Assembly: GCA_030549775.1 (NCBI GenBank) | Contig: CM060174.1 | Coordinates: 48,960,707-49,024,706 of the forward strand | Direction: 5' to 3' | DNA length: 64,000 nucleotides | From: Tamarix chinensis | Lineage: Eukaryota; Streptophyta; Magnoliopsida; Caryophyllales; Tamaricaceae | Part shown: positions 33,573 to 45,013 of the stretch, one piece after another | Layout of the letters: each line of letters opens with the position of its first letter | Position numbering within the stretch: position 1 is the stretch's first letter | Notes under the pieces: model-generated | Databases searched by the model: none | Told to the model about the DNA's origin: nothing | The model's input: the letters and a program-made list of their open reading frames with translations, nothing else | Position numbers and translations under genes: made by a program

Positions 33573-36405
33573 CCTAAAATCCTATAAAATGGATAGAAAA
33601 TAAGAGTAGATTATGGAAGACAAGTGAGGGAAGAAAAATAGTTAAAATTGGAGGTGGTTTGGTCGTGTAAATGGTAATGAATATAGTGGTGGTGTTTTGG
33701 TAGGTTTAGGGACGAAGATGATAGAATTTTGGATCAAGTGGTGCAGGTTGCAAGTTGAGAGATATTTTAGGGGGTAATTTAGTATTATAGAAAGTGTATT
33801 AAGAGTATAATGGTAACTTCCAATGATTGATTTTTATGCTTGTGTGACTGAGAATTTTGAGCGACACTAGGCTAATATTTGTCATTTTTTGCTTAGTTTT
33901 AACACATGAAGGGATGAAAATCAATTTCATAAAGTTTATAATAAATTTGGAAAAGACAAATTAATTCAGAAGATGTACATACGTCAAAAAATAAATAAGT
34001 GTAAAAACCATAAAATTGATTATAGAATATATTTTTTAAATTATTTTTAGATCAATAACACTAAAATATATAGATCCCCAAAGTTTTGTAAATTTTGGAT
34101 AGCTGAAAGGGTAATTTTGAGGCTTAAAATATTGAAATAAAGCTAACTGGAAATGAATAATATATTTTCCTTGAGATATATGAATAAATTTTTAAATAAC
34201 TTAGAAGAGGGACAAATCTAAGAATCACAAAAATAATAAAATTAGGATGATCTATAATAAGCTTTTTATCCAAAAGAGGCTCAAAAGATCATATAGAAAC
34301 AAACTTGTGAGAAAGGTTTTCAAAACATAAAAAACAAAAATGAACCTAAGGTTTCAAATTAGATAAAGGATGTAATAAAATATTCAAAATAATATAATTT
34401 TATTTTTCAAGACAGACAAGCCTAAACAAGTCAGGTTTTTAAGAAATGGGGTATTACACTTTAATCATCTTAATATTATCCATTTTAATACTAAACCTTA
34501 TTAAAAATTTCATTTCTCATGAAAAGGGATAAAATAAATTAATAAGCACATAATTGTACAAGGTAAAAAATTTGCAATTTTAAATAGCAGTAAGAAGACT
34601 AGTTTTCCCCTAATTATGATTTAAGCATATTAAGTACATAAAACCTAAAAATGTATATCTAAATTATCATAGCTCGTGTACTTTCATACAATGGAGTTTC
34701 TCAAACATAACAGGACCCTAAAACATGTGGTATTCATGCAAAATAAGGGGAGAAATGTAAGGCGCTCATGTTAGGAATGATTGGTGGTGTAAGGTTATGT
34801 TGATGGAGGGGGTGCCTCTATGATGGTTCAACACTACAAGGGTTCTACCAACGTGAAGTAACAATGTAGTGAAGGATATCGGTATAAGGGAGGAATACTA
34901 GTAAGGTCTTGGTTGTGCAAGGTTAATGGATGCAAGCTGATACGTGGTTACAAAAATGGTGGTGTACGTGCAAAGAAAAGTGATGTAACCAAGGAAGGAG
35001 GAGAAAATACAATACATAGTTAGGTTACGGTTAAGGAAATAGAAAACGAAAATGAAATGGAAAGAAAATAAAGGATTATAGTGTGAGAAGGAAAAATCTT
35101 ATAGGAGTCAATGAAGGATGATAGGTGTGTGCAAGCGACATAAAATAAAAGGATGGGGGAATATGCCTGAAATCAAAAAAGGGAAGGATGGAGTATCAAG
35201 TTGGGTACATTTGGGGTTTAGTTTGACTAACCAAACTAAAGAAATAACCAAATATGAGTTAAGGGTGAGTATAATACGTTCAAGTGATGGTTAGTGTTAA
35301 AATAAGGATTAAGGGTTAAGAAAGAGGTTAAGAGGCTAAAGATCTAGAATTATGACCATGAAAATTTTGAGAAGTTATAAAAAATTTCAAGTGTTCCCTT
35401 ATTCTTCTCCTTAGCTTCTTATCTTCTTTTCTTAGTTTTCGTGTTTTTTTAATATCTAATATACATTTTTCTATGTGTTTTATCTAATTCTTGTCAAGTG
35501 AGCATAAATCATAAATGTTTGAGTGTCTTTATGAGAGGTATTATTTTTTTGAAGAAATTTTGTCATAGTAATTTTTTCTTAACCTTGTATATATAAATTA
35601 ATTTGATATATGCTAATTTTTGTAGTTATTTCCAACATGAATCTATGAATAAAGTTATATTCTAGAGATTTTTTATTTTATAGAAGCATTAGTTTAGCCT
35701 TAGGAGCATGATAGGTTATGGTTGTTTTGCGGATAAATTATGAATTTGTATGTATCATGATTTGTGTGCTCATCAATTTTTTTGAGTCTTGAATTTAAAA
35801 TCATGTGTTGCATGATGAGATTCTAGAGGCTTTCCAGAAGTACAGGTTTGTTTTAGCTAATTTAAAAAGTATGAGTAAGTCATATGTATGTCATCAAATG
35901 GAACTAATGAACTAGTTTGGATCCACCAGTCAACTAGTTAATTGAGATTTTTGGATTTTTATCCTTAATCATGACCAATTGATCGGTTAATCCATACTAG
36001 TTGACTAGTGGGATGAACTGACTGGATAGCTGAAAGTTAGTGATGTTTAGTCTAGACCTTGACTAATTGACTGGTAAAGCTATGTCATTCAACTAGTCAG
36101 ATAGGTCGACTAGATTCTCATACAAGTGATGTTGTCTTTTTTTTATCTTAGATTGCTTCTTAAACCATTGCACTAGTTTTCGAAACTAGTTAACTTACTT
36201 GTTTGGGACTTTTAGTGAGATTTTTTAAGGTTAACCTTTAGAATTGAGTTCTTTGTTTAGCCTTGACTTTCTTGAATGATGTAAAAGATGTAAATTATTT
36301 ATCTAACTTTATGTGTATAGTATGTATTCAAGTGGCAACCTTTAATAATATATTCATGATTATTTTTTTAGATAGTGGAGTTATTTGCTAACTTCCTTTT
36401 GAGGA
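33573..36405. other. Non-coding stretch with an LTR-like terminus and ACTAGT-rich section
   Basis: No gene seen. 34,443-34,458 in reverse complement is TGTAATACCCCATTTC, an LTR-like start on the minus strand; the segments 34,458-33,573 and 27,303-26,990 may be one LTR split by the Gypsy insertion. 34,740-35,300 is GA-rich. At 35,905-36,120 ACTAGT, TTGACTAGT and TTGATCGGTTAA-type words cluster. Confidence 0.45.
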
Positions 36406-36409
36406 TCAG

Positions 36410-36780
36410 TTGATGGTTTGAGTCCACTATTATGTGCATTACACTAACTATCTATCTTGGCTTAGTGGTAGATATTCCACCATTATATAAATTATAGTAA
36501 CTATCTATATTAAGTGAGCTTGTGGTAGAAAATATACCCTTATTTGAGCCACATTAACTATCTATATTATATTTGTTAATGGTAGACCAATCACATATTT
36601 GAGTTGCACTAGCTGTCTATATTTGTTTAACTTATGGTAAATGACCTACCTTTGTTTTAGTTATGTTGACTATCTATATTTGGCCAATTGTTGGTAGATG
36701 GTCCACATATGTTATCTAAAATAGGTTGTATTAATTATCAATATTGGATGAGTTAGTGGTAGAATATCCACTTTCTCTAA
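36410..36780. repeat. Tandem array of about 57-bp units
   Basis: Six degenerate units, each with TTAACTATCTATATT, then a GTGGTAGA-type motif, then a CCAC-type motif before the next unit. Not seen elsewhere in the window. Confidence 0.75.
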
Positions 36781-36959
36781 GTATGAATCGTTATGGCTAT
36801 GATTTCTGCAGTGAAATGATTATTGGATCACAAGATACAAAAGTGTGAATGAATTTTTTTAAGATTAGTTACAAGTATTCTCTGACAACATGTTATTTAA
36901 GTTTATCACATGCTTTACCACTTTAACTACTACTATGACAAAAGGGATTAATATCAACA

Positions 36960-37560
36960 ATAAAGATCCTCGATAATAAAGCTTAATTCAAAAGACAATT
37001 TCTCCATATTAATTGAATAGGCATAAAAATATTTTAGATACATAGGATTTCAATACTACTTATTACTGATGATTTTATCATCAATACTAATTTCAATCCA
37101 AAATCTTGTGGTAAAATCTTCTTTGAGAAATTAATTTAAAAAGTTCCTTAATATTAATAGTTTAAGTTTAATACCAATGATAATATCATAGGTAATAGTG
37201 AAAAAACAATGGAGGGGAAATTTTCTCTCAAGGGAGTGGAGGATATTTTGGCCCTTAATACCAACATTACTATGTCATATTACTAACAACTTAGGGGTTA
37301 TAATCATCGATAATAAGATATATTTTTACCTCATCTGGTCTATTATTTTATGGTGGTATAATTCCTATTCAAATATTTGGGTCCATAACACCGGTGATTT
37401 TAGCTTTATTACCAACAATTTATGGGCTATTATTATCAATAATACGATTCCTTGGAATTTTCCTTCCCCAAAATGTAAAATAAAACATGTTGCTTTGGTT
37501 AAAAAAACCCTTACTTGTGATGATAAACCTCTTAATACACATGATAAAGATCCTTAGCAA
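36960..37560. other. Segment with short direct repeats; no supported gene
   Basis: Two roughly 42-base segments (37,279-37,320 and 37,408-37,449) share ATTACYAACAAYTTA and ATCRATAATA. Weaker relatives lie at about 37,057 and 37,170. Such repeated words resemble subterminal repeats of CACTA-type or other DNA transposons, but no termini were found. The 119-aa frame at 37,198-37,557 spans them and has no recognisable domain. Confidence 0.35.
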
Positions 37561-37653
37561 TAAGCCCTACTATAAAATTCCAACCTAAACCCTGGTTGCG
37601 CATCCTCTCATCTCATCTCTTTTCTTCATATATCTAGGACCCTACTCTTACAG

Positions 37654-37684
37654 CTTTTATTTTATTTTATTTTATTTTATTATT
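37654..37684. repeat. (TTTTA)n microsatellite
   Basis: About six uninterrupted TTTTA units. Confidence 0.9.
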
Positions 37685-38499
37685 TATTCAAATGTTATCT
37701 TTTTTGCCTAAATATTAAATATATATGTGCTTATAGGTAGGATTGAAGTCACCAAAGCTCTCATTATCAATGGAGTACTTATCAAAGTTTCAAATGACTT
37801 TCTAAGTTATTTATTAATTATAAATTTGAAGGTTATTTGTTATATTATTCTAAATATATTGTTGTGAAATTAGGTAATTATATTATTTTTTGTGTTGATG
37901 TTGCGTAATTAGATAATTAGATTGTTGTGTAGAATTGTTAGCCTCCCTGTGTTAGATTGGACAATGTTAGTAGAATTATCTTTTAATTTTATTATTAGAA
38001 TGCATTTGTTAGGTTACAATAAATATTGGTATACTATGCTAAAAAAATAACTATTTAATTTTTGGTTTAGTTTGTATGCATATGTTAGTTAAACGTTTAA
38101 ATATATACTATATTTTAATGTGTTTGAGCATGTTAAATATCACTATGCATGTGTTACTTCATATAGTAGCTTAACATGTCAGTTCTTAAATATTTAGTTT
38201 ATTATTATGTAGTTAATCATGTCAAATATTAGAAATCGTGTGTATTTTATTTTTTTAGATCAACTTGTTTTATTTAATATTTTAGTTTTTTTATTAACAT
38301 ATATGTAAGAAAATTTTCTTAACATATTTAAATAGATATGCCTTGAAAGAATTTAGTGTGAGTTAATAGTTGTTTATTTAACCATGAGTCACCTTTGGAT
38401 AAATTTTGACCATGATTAATTAATCCATTTATCATTTTAGTTTGAAACTAATTAAGTTTACCTCTTGAAAATTTTAGCTAAAAAATTTTAAAAATATTT

Positions 38500-39620
38500 T
38501 TTTGTTGCTTACAAATTTTAGTTAGACCCTTAAGAAATTGTACAACTAAGATATTTTGACATTTCAAAAAATAGAAGAAAAATTATTATATGTATTGAAC
38601 TTAGACAGTAATTGATTTAATTAACAAAAAAGTGAAATAAAATATATTAAAGGTTATAAAATTAAAAGAATTCACATGATAAATAATTATTTACTTTAAA
38701 ATTTTTAAAAGAAATTAAATTTAACCTTGTAATAGAGTAATTAATGACAATGAAACAAAATTAAATAGCACTTTTAATGTGCACTAAAAATATTTTAAAA
38801 AAAACTAAAATTTATCTTATACTTAAATTAATGAAACTAAAACAAATAATTATTATCTTTGAATGTGAATTAATTTTACAAAGATAGATCATTAATAAAT
38901 GAGTTAATAATAACTAAATATTTTTGACAAAAAAAAATAGAAGCATTCTCCTTAAAGAGTAATTAATAAAGATAAATAGGAAAAAATCACTTGTCTAATA
39001 TAAAATGAATCTATAGAGTTAAACCCTTAAGAAATTTTACAACTAATATATTTGTGTGGTTCAAAAATATTAAAAAATTAAACTTTAACCTTTTACAAGA
39101 ATAATTAATGAAAATAAATGAGAAATTATTTATGTATTATCTTTTAATTATACATTGATCGATCATTAATGAATTAGTTCACAATAGTTGCGCATATTTT
39201 AGATAAGTAATTAATGAAGATAAATGGAAAAACTTGATTAGCTAATAGTAATTAATTCTATATAGTTATATCCTTAAGAAATTATATAACTAATATATTT
39301 ATGTGCATAGAAATTATTAAAAAAATTAATTTTTTATCTTATACTAGAGTAATTAATGAAAGAAAAGAAATTTTAAATATTATATTTCAATGTAAATTAA
39401 TTTTGCATATATATATTATTAATAAATGAGTTCATAATAATTGGGCATATTTTATATTAAAAAATATAAATATTCGCCTTAGAAAGTAATTAATGAAGGT
39501 AAATGAAAAAAAATCATTTGTTTAATATTATTAATTTTTAATTCACTAATATTAATTATTTTTATATAGTTATACCCCTAAGAAATTATGCGCCTAATAT
39601 ATTTGTGTGGTTTAAAAATA
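38500..39620. repeat. AT-rich tandem array, unit roughly 250-300 bp
   Basis: The landmark CTTAAGAAATTNTACAAC followed by TAATATATTTGTGTGG recurs at about 38,530, 39,026, 39,273 and 39,578. Between landmarks the same order is seen: GAGTAATTAATGAA, a TTTTACATAGATAGATC-like word, ATTAATAAATGAGTT, and GAAGATAAATGGAAAAA. Unequal spacing suggests a merged or partly deleted unit between the first two. No coding. Confidence 0.65.
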
Positions 39621-42600
39621 CATAGAAATAGGCAAATATTAGTTAGCCATCATAACCATAAAAAAATAATTAATAGGTATCCATGAACTTAGGTGTAGAA
39701 ACATCCTATAATAAATTTTCACTAATTAATTTTTCTAAGTTAGAAGACCCTCTTAACCTGGATAAAATTAATTAGCTAAAATAAAGAAGGTAGAGTACCA
39801 GTCATGCTCCAACCATGCAAGCAACATGCATGGCTCTAATACCCTATAAGTATAAGATTTATAAAAAATAAATTTTTTTGTGCTTAATGGTATTAGGATG
39901 ATGGTTGGACATTATTTAGAACTACAGTTTGGGTTTTATTTAATAACAAATAGGAGATTTATGGAAAATTGATTAAAATGAGTTTTCTTCTCATACCAAT
40001 TGACTAGTATGTCGTTTTTAACTTAAGCTTGGTTCGACAAAACTGATCAATTGGCTTGTGCAATAGTCAACTAGTTTGACCAAACCGATTGACTTGTTCG
40101 TTGAGACAAGTGCTTTTTGAAGATTGATTTTTCTGTAAATTTACTTTTATCCAAAAGTAATCTTGATAGTCTAACTCTATGTTATTATTAAGTAATCCTT
40201 AACATTTTTTATTATTTAACCAGCTTTTATTTTTAACTCAAGCGGGATCAACAAATTTATTTAGTAGAAAAGGGGGAGGATGACCTTACCCTTGGTCTTC
40301 TTATTGCTCTCTCGTCTATATTATCTTAGAACATATGAGTTGTTCTAGACTATGACTACACGGCTAAGAAACTTGCTTCTTATGTTGATCTACCATATCC
40401 TTTCTCGTGTTCAATTTTTTTCTTGAAGAACTTGATCCACATTCTACAAAATATCATAATTTGAGATATGAAAAAGAAGTCAACATATTCTTGATAGATC
40501 CACCAATTCAACCCAAATTCAAAGAGTTAAAATTTGGCCTTTTGATCCATTGCACTTCCTCAATTACTCCTTGATCAATTCACTGCTTATAAATAACCCT
40601 AACCATCTTTTTCTTTACTTTATTTTTTCAATCACTAAAATATCTTGAGCTTTTCAATGCTTGTACTCACTCTTCTCCACTTTGAGCTTTCACTCTTCTA
40701 ATCATTTCTCTAGCTCCCTTTTATTTTATTTTTAAGTGAGAGATATTTAGATTTGGGAAAAAATTTAACATTACTTTCAAATGATTCCTTCCCCTAGTTT
40801 TCCTTAGAGGTGGGAATTTTTTCCTCCTTAATTATATATTCTTGATTTATAAGATTTATTTAAAGGCCTCTAAGTTTTTAACCTATTGTTTTTAAGGTTT
40901 TAAAATTTTTAATCTTTTAATGTATGGTATAACCTTCTTGGTGGAAATTTTTTCTTAGCTTATTGTGAGTAATTATTTCCTTTGAAATGTTCCATGACTA
41001 ATTATGTGACTTATTATACTCAATAAAATTCTTAATTCATATACATGTATAAGATTTTTGGTATTTTAATGATGCATATTGGAGTGTTTTAGAATTCTAG
41101 AAAAAAAAATTGATTTGAATTTTGTTTAGTATAAATGAAGTATGATTCAACATGTTAAATCTTTGTCTCATATTATGATAGTGTTATGGGTTGGATGTGG
41201 TAAGAGTTTAGAGCTTTAATTATGTTTAAAATGTATGTCATCTATTATTTTTGAGCAAACTAATCGACTTGGTAAGCAAAACAGAATAACTAGTTTTAGA
41301 GTAGTCAATTGGTTGGTCTAAACCAATAAGTTGGGTTATCTATGGTTACTTAGGTTGCTCTCTATTTAAATCCATCAATTGTTTTGTCAAATTCGATTGA
41401 CCACTCATAGATTAGTTGATGGTTCTGACCATATAGATCGATTGGTTGGAGAAAAATAGGGGGTTTGGTTGAGTTAAATCAATATATTAGTTCAGCTAGA
41501 GCATGTATTTTTTTTCTTTCATTTATACTTGATATGATTTAAGACTTTATAGTATGCTATAATATGATTATTTAATGTTGAGAACAAAAATCTTGGCATA
41601 AATTAATTAACCTATTGGATGGATTAAATAGTTTATAATTCATGGTATTCTCAATAAGTGCATTTAAGAGGTTTTATTGGGAGAACTAAAATGTGTATGA
41701 TATGATGCTAAAAAGGGATTATGTAATCCGCATTCTTAGCCTAAATGGATTATCTTAAGGGTTTGATTTTAAACTTGGCTAAGAACTAATGAAAATCCCA
41801 CCACATGATTTAGAGGGTAACAATGGTTAAGCTAGAATGATTTGGTGGAAGTGTTGCTTGGCTGTTATATAGCCGTTATATGATAATATAACCTTAGAGA
41901 ATAACACAGTAATCACTCAAAGTGAAAGATGATCGAGTTGTGTATGGTTCTAGATTACCAAATCCTCAATTAGCTACCAAGGGTTAGTCAACATTCAAGC
42001 ATTTATTACTGCGTTTCTATCAGGTTTTTACTAGATTTTGGTGTCTTACCTACTCTAGACACTGATAATATACTAGGGGTATCAATAATAAAGGGTCGTC
42101 ACCCTAATGGTTTATTGGCTTTAATTAGATTTCATATCCAATTGGTGGTTACTTAGCTTTAGCCAAAATATATGTTCATTCGTGGTTACTTGGTTTTGGC
42201 TAGACATTATGTCCTCTATTTGGATAGACTTCAATAGTATATGAGACTATAAGGTGGTAATCATCCCATCATTGCAAAATAAAAGGAAAAAAAGAATAAT
42301 GGTCGATGAATAATTTATTTATTAGAGCATGTAAACCTAGACAAATGGACCTAATGGAATACTCCTATAAGTGGATAGCAAAAGAGTCTAGTGGGATGTA
42401 GAATAACTTGTTATTAATTATATGTGTTATCCATGATATCTATGTCTTATTGATCGGCATGATGAGCTATGAGTTGTATAAGTCTTTGCATGGCATTAAA
42501 ATCTTGATGCATCCCATGATCATGATAATACATGTATAGCTGAGTGTATCATGTAAGTATGCTATCGTGTTTTATTATAATATGATTTTTCACCTTAGGC

Positions 42601-43486
42601 TTTGATTTCTTGTGACTATTGTTGAGAAGGTAAATTAGATTACTCATTATATAATATACAGACCTACATGTTTGTTCTATCACCTAGTTAATCCTACTAG
42701 CAAAAGACCATGTGTGGGTTTTTGAGGATGGTTGGTAGTTGTTCTACCTTGTGTCAAATTTGGGGGATTGATAATGTGGACCCTTAGAGATCTTTTGTAG
42801 GCCCTTAATGGAATAGGGTTTTTGAGATTTACATTATTGTTATTTTATCTCTATCGTATTCATGTACTTTCAGTTTACTCTACCCTATACATTTAAATGT
42901 TTCGAGGATGGGCAAAGCTCTTGTTTTGTAAACATTTTTTGTGGTATCCACATATCATATCAATTGTGAACTATATTATTTTATTTTGATTGGTTGGTTT
43001 TATTATCCTTGTATCTAACATAAGATAGTCACCAGATATATATCCTATGTTATGTACTATGCTAACACCAAATTTTTCCTAGGTTTGCTTTATATTTTTC
43101 TGCATTCGTAATGTTTTAAAATGAAAATTCAGGTACAATGCCCATGAAAGGAGGAACATAAATGGAACCCATCCATGCAAGAGTTAGCTAGATATCTTTT
43201 GTTGAGAAAAAACTAAGCACAATCAACTCACTTGCACTATGAAATTTGAAATAAAAGGGAAAAAAAAAGAGGCATAAAGATGACGGGATTGGTGAGATTC
43301 AACAACATTTCTTAGGGCATTAACCGACCATCAATGAAATGTCTGATTAAATTCAACCCACCTACTAGACACACATATTAACCAATCCAAATAAGATTAT
43401 TTTGATTGAATAATCATCGGAGATAATTGATTAGGTATGGGTAATGATTGAGTGATTTTTACTTTGATTTAATACCTACCATTTAT
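39621..43486 (+). other. Non-coding retroelement-like stretch (leader, box region, tail)
   Basis: No protein motif found. A promoter-like TATAAATA at 40,588 is followed by a CT-rich leader to about 40,740, as in an LTR read on the plus strand. 41,265-41,460 (and 39,990-40,100) hold repeated words such as ATTGACT, ACTAGTT and AACCAATAAG. Two units of GTGGTTACTT(A/G)G(C/T)TTT lie at 42,148-42,220. This parallels the plan of the non-coding copies 1 and 2 but is not alignable to them by eye. Confidence 0.4.
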
Positions 43487-45000
43487 GTAACACCCCTATT
43501 TTTCATTATATATTTTTTTATTTTAAATTATTGTGGAAATAGAAATACAAGCCCAACCTATGAAAAATGAGATACCACCATCATAATTAACACAATATAG
43601 GAACCTCATCTCCTACCTCACATTAGTCATAAGACCAGAGTGTGCAAGAAAACATTTGGAGATAGGAAAACTAAGGTTTACAACTCAAGGGTATATAGGC
43701 CCAAAATCAATATAAAGATATATTAGAATAAAATGTTGACTAGAATAAAACAATTTCAATGATAAGTTCCTTGATCACTTTAGGACATACATCCAAGAAT
43801 TCCTACTCTCATCAACCCAATTATGATGAGAAAAGGAAGGACCACTCACTTGTTCTCCTCAAGAAACCAACATTGAAACTTCTACTCATGGGATTGAGTA
43901 GGGGATTGTAACAACAACCCCGTCAGTAAGCATACAAATTGAGCAATCTAATCTACCACTATGTAGGTCATATTATAAGAAATACCCACACAACATGCTC
44001 ACGATATGACCTAATGCATAATGCTAAACAAATGGAACCATGATAAGTATTGGTGTTGAAAATGGGGATGTTTTAGACAAAAATTTTGAAAATAGAATGG
44101 GAGAAAGAGGATAATCTAAAAGTATAACTTGGTTTTGAAACCTTCAAAACCAAGTACTTGTATCAACTAACTAATGTTTCAACACTAAGCATAAATGGTG
44201 CAAGATTTGAAAAAGAAAAGAAAAAAAATCAAGAATACACCTTAGTTTTGAGAATGTTGACCAACAAGGACTTTTTTATCACATGTAACCTACCCTTTTC
44301 TTGTAGCCCCTTCCACCCTTTTAAAAGTGAGAGTTGAATCCCAAGAGTTACAAGCAGATTTTAACCATGTTGGTTATTTTGGTTACACCCTCACCCATTG
44401 TTGATACAAACTTAAGCTAACTAAGGTTTACATAAATCCAATTAGCTAGTGTTGATTATATGTCGACTTTTGCTAGCCACAAATCACTATATGACCTCCA
44501 TTAAATCCTATTACAAGGATTAGTAAACATAAATTACATATTAGGAAATTTTGACAACATACTTTAACTAATCTTATCTAATAATAAAATAAGAAAAGAG
44601 GTGCAGCTTGCTCGATGATTGTTGCTTGATTATGCTAATTTTGAAGGTTGATTCTCTATAAATCAAGCAAACTTTGGAATGCCTTGAAATTTCTATAATC
44701 ACCTTCCCAATGTCCCTAATTTTTTCACAAAATATGGGTATAAAATCAAGTCATGTTTCATCGAAAATATGTGGAGTATAGAGGTAGATAAGGTGGTGGC
44801 TTTGTTGAGTGTAAATGGAGCCAAATTGTAGCCATATTGTAGTCAGTTAAGGGGTGGATTTTCTGGATCCAAGCAATAACAAAATGAATCCATATTTATG
44901 TGGTTTTTTGGAGTTTTCATGGCTTCTATATAATCTAGTTACTTATTAACCCAAATGAGTAAAGTTTTGAAGTCTTCAATTTTGGAAAAATTAGTAAGTA
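43487..45000. other. LTR-like terminus and non-coding stretch
   Basis: TGTAACACCCCTATTTTTC at about 43,490 resembles the LTR starts at 865, 5,517 and 34,458. No primer site, polypurine tract or partner LTR was found. From 44,600 to 45,000 lies the region downstream of the minus-strand pol relic. No coding. Confidence 0.35.
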
Positions 45001-45013
45001 GATTATCCTTAAC

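Noticed and set aside
37198..37557. 119-aa frame rich in Ile, Asn and Trp as a possible membrane protein
   Set aside because: It spans two direct repeats and has no homologue I recognise; repeat structure explains the open frame better.
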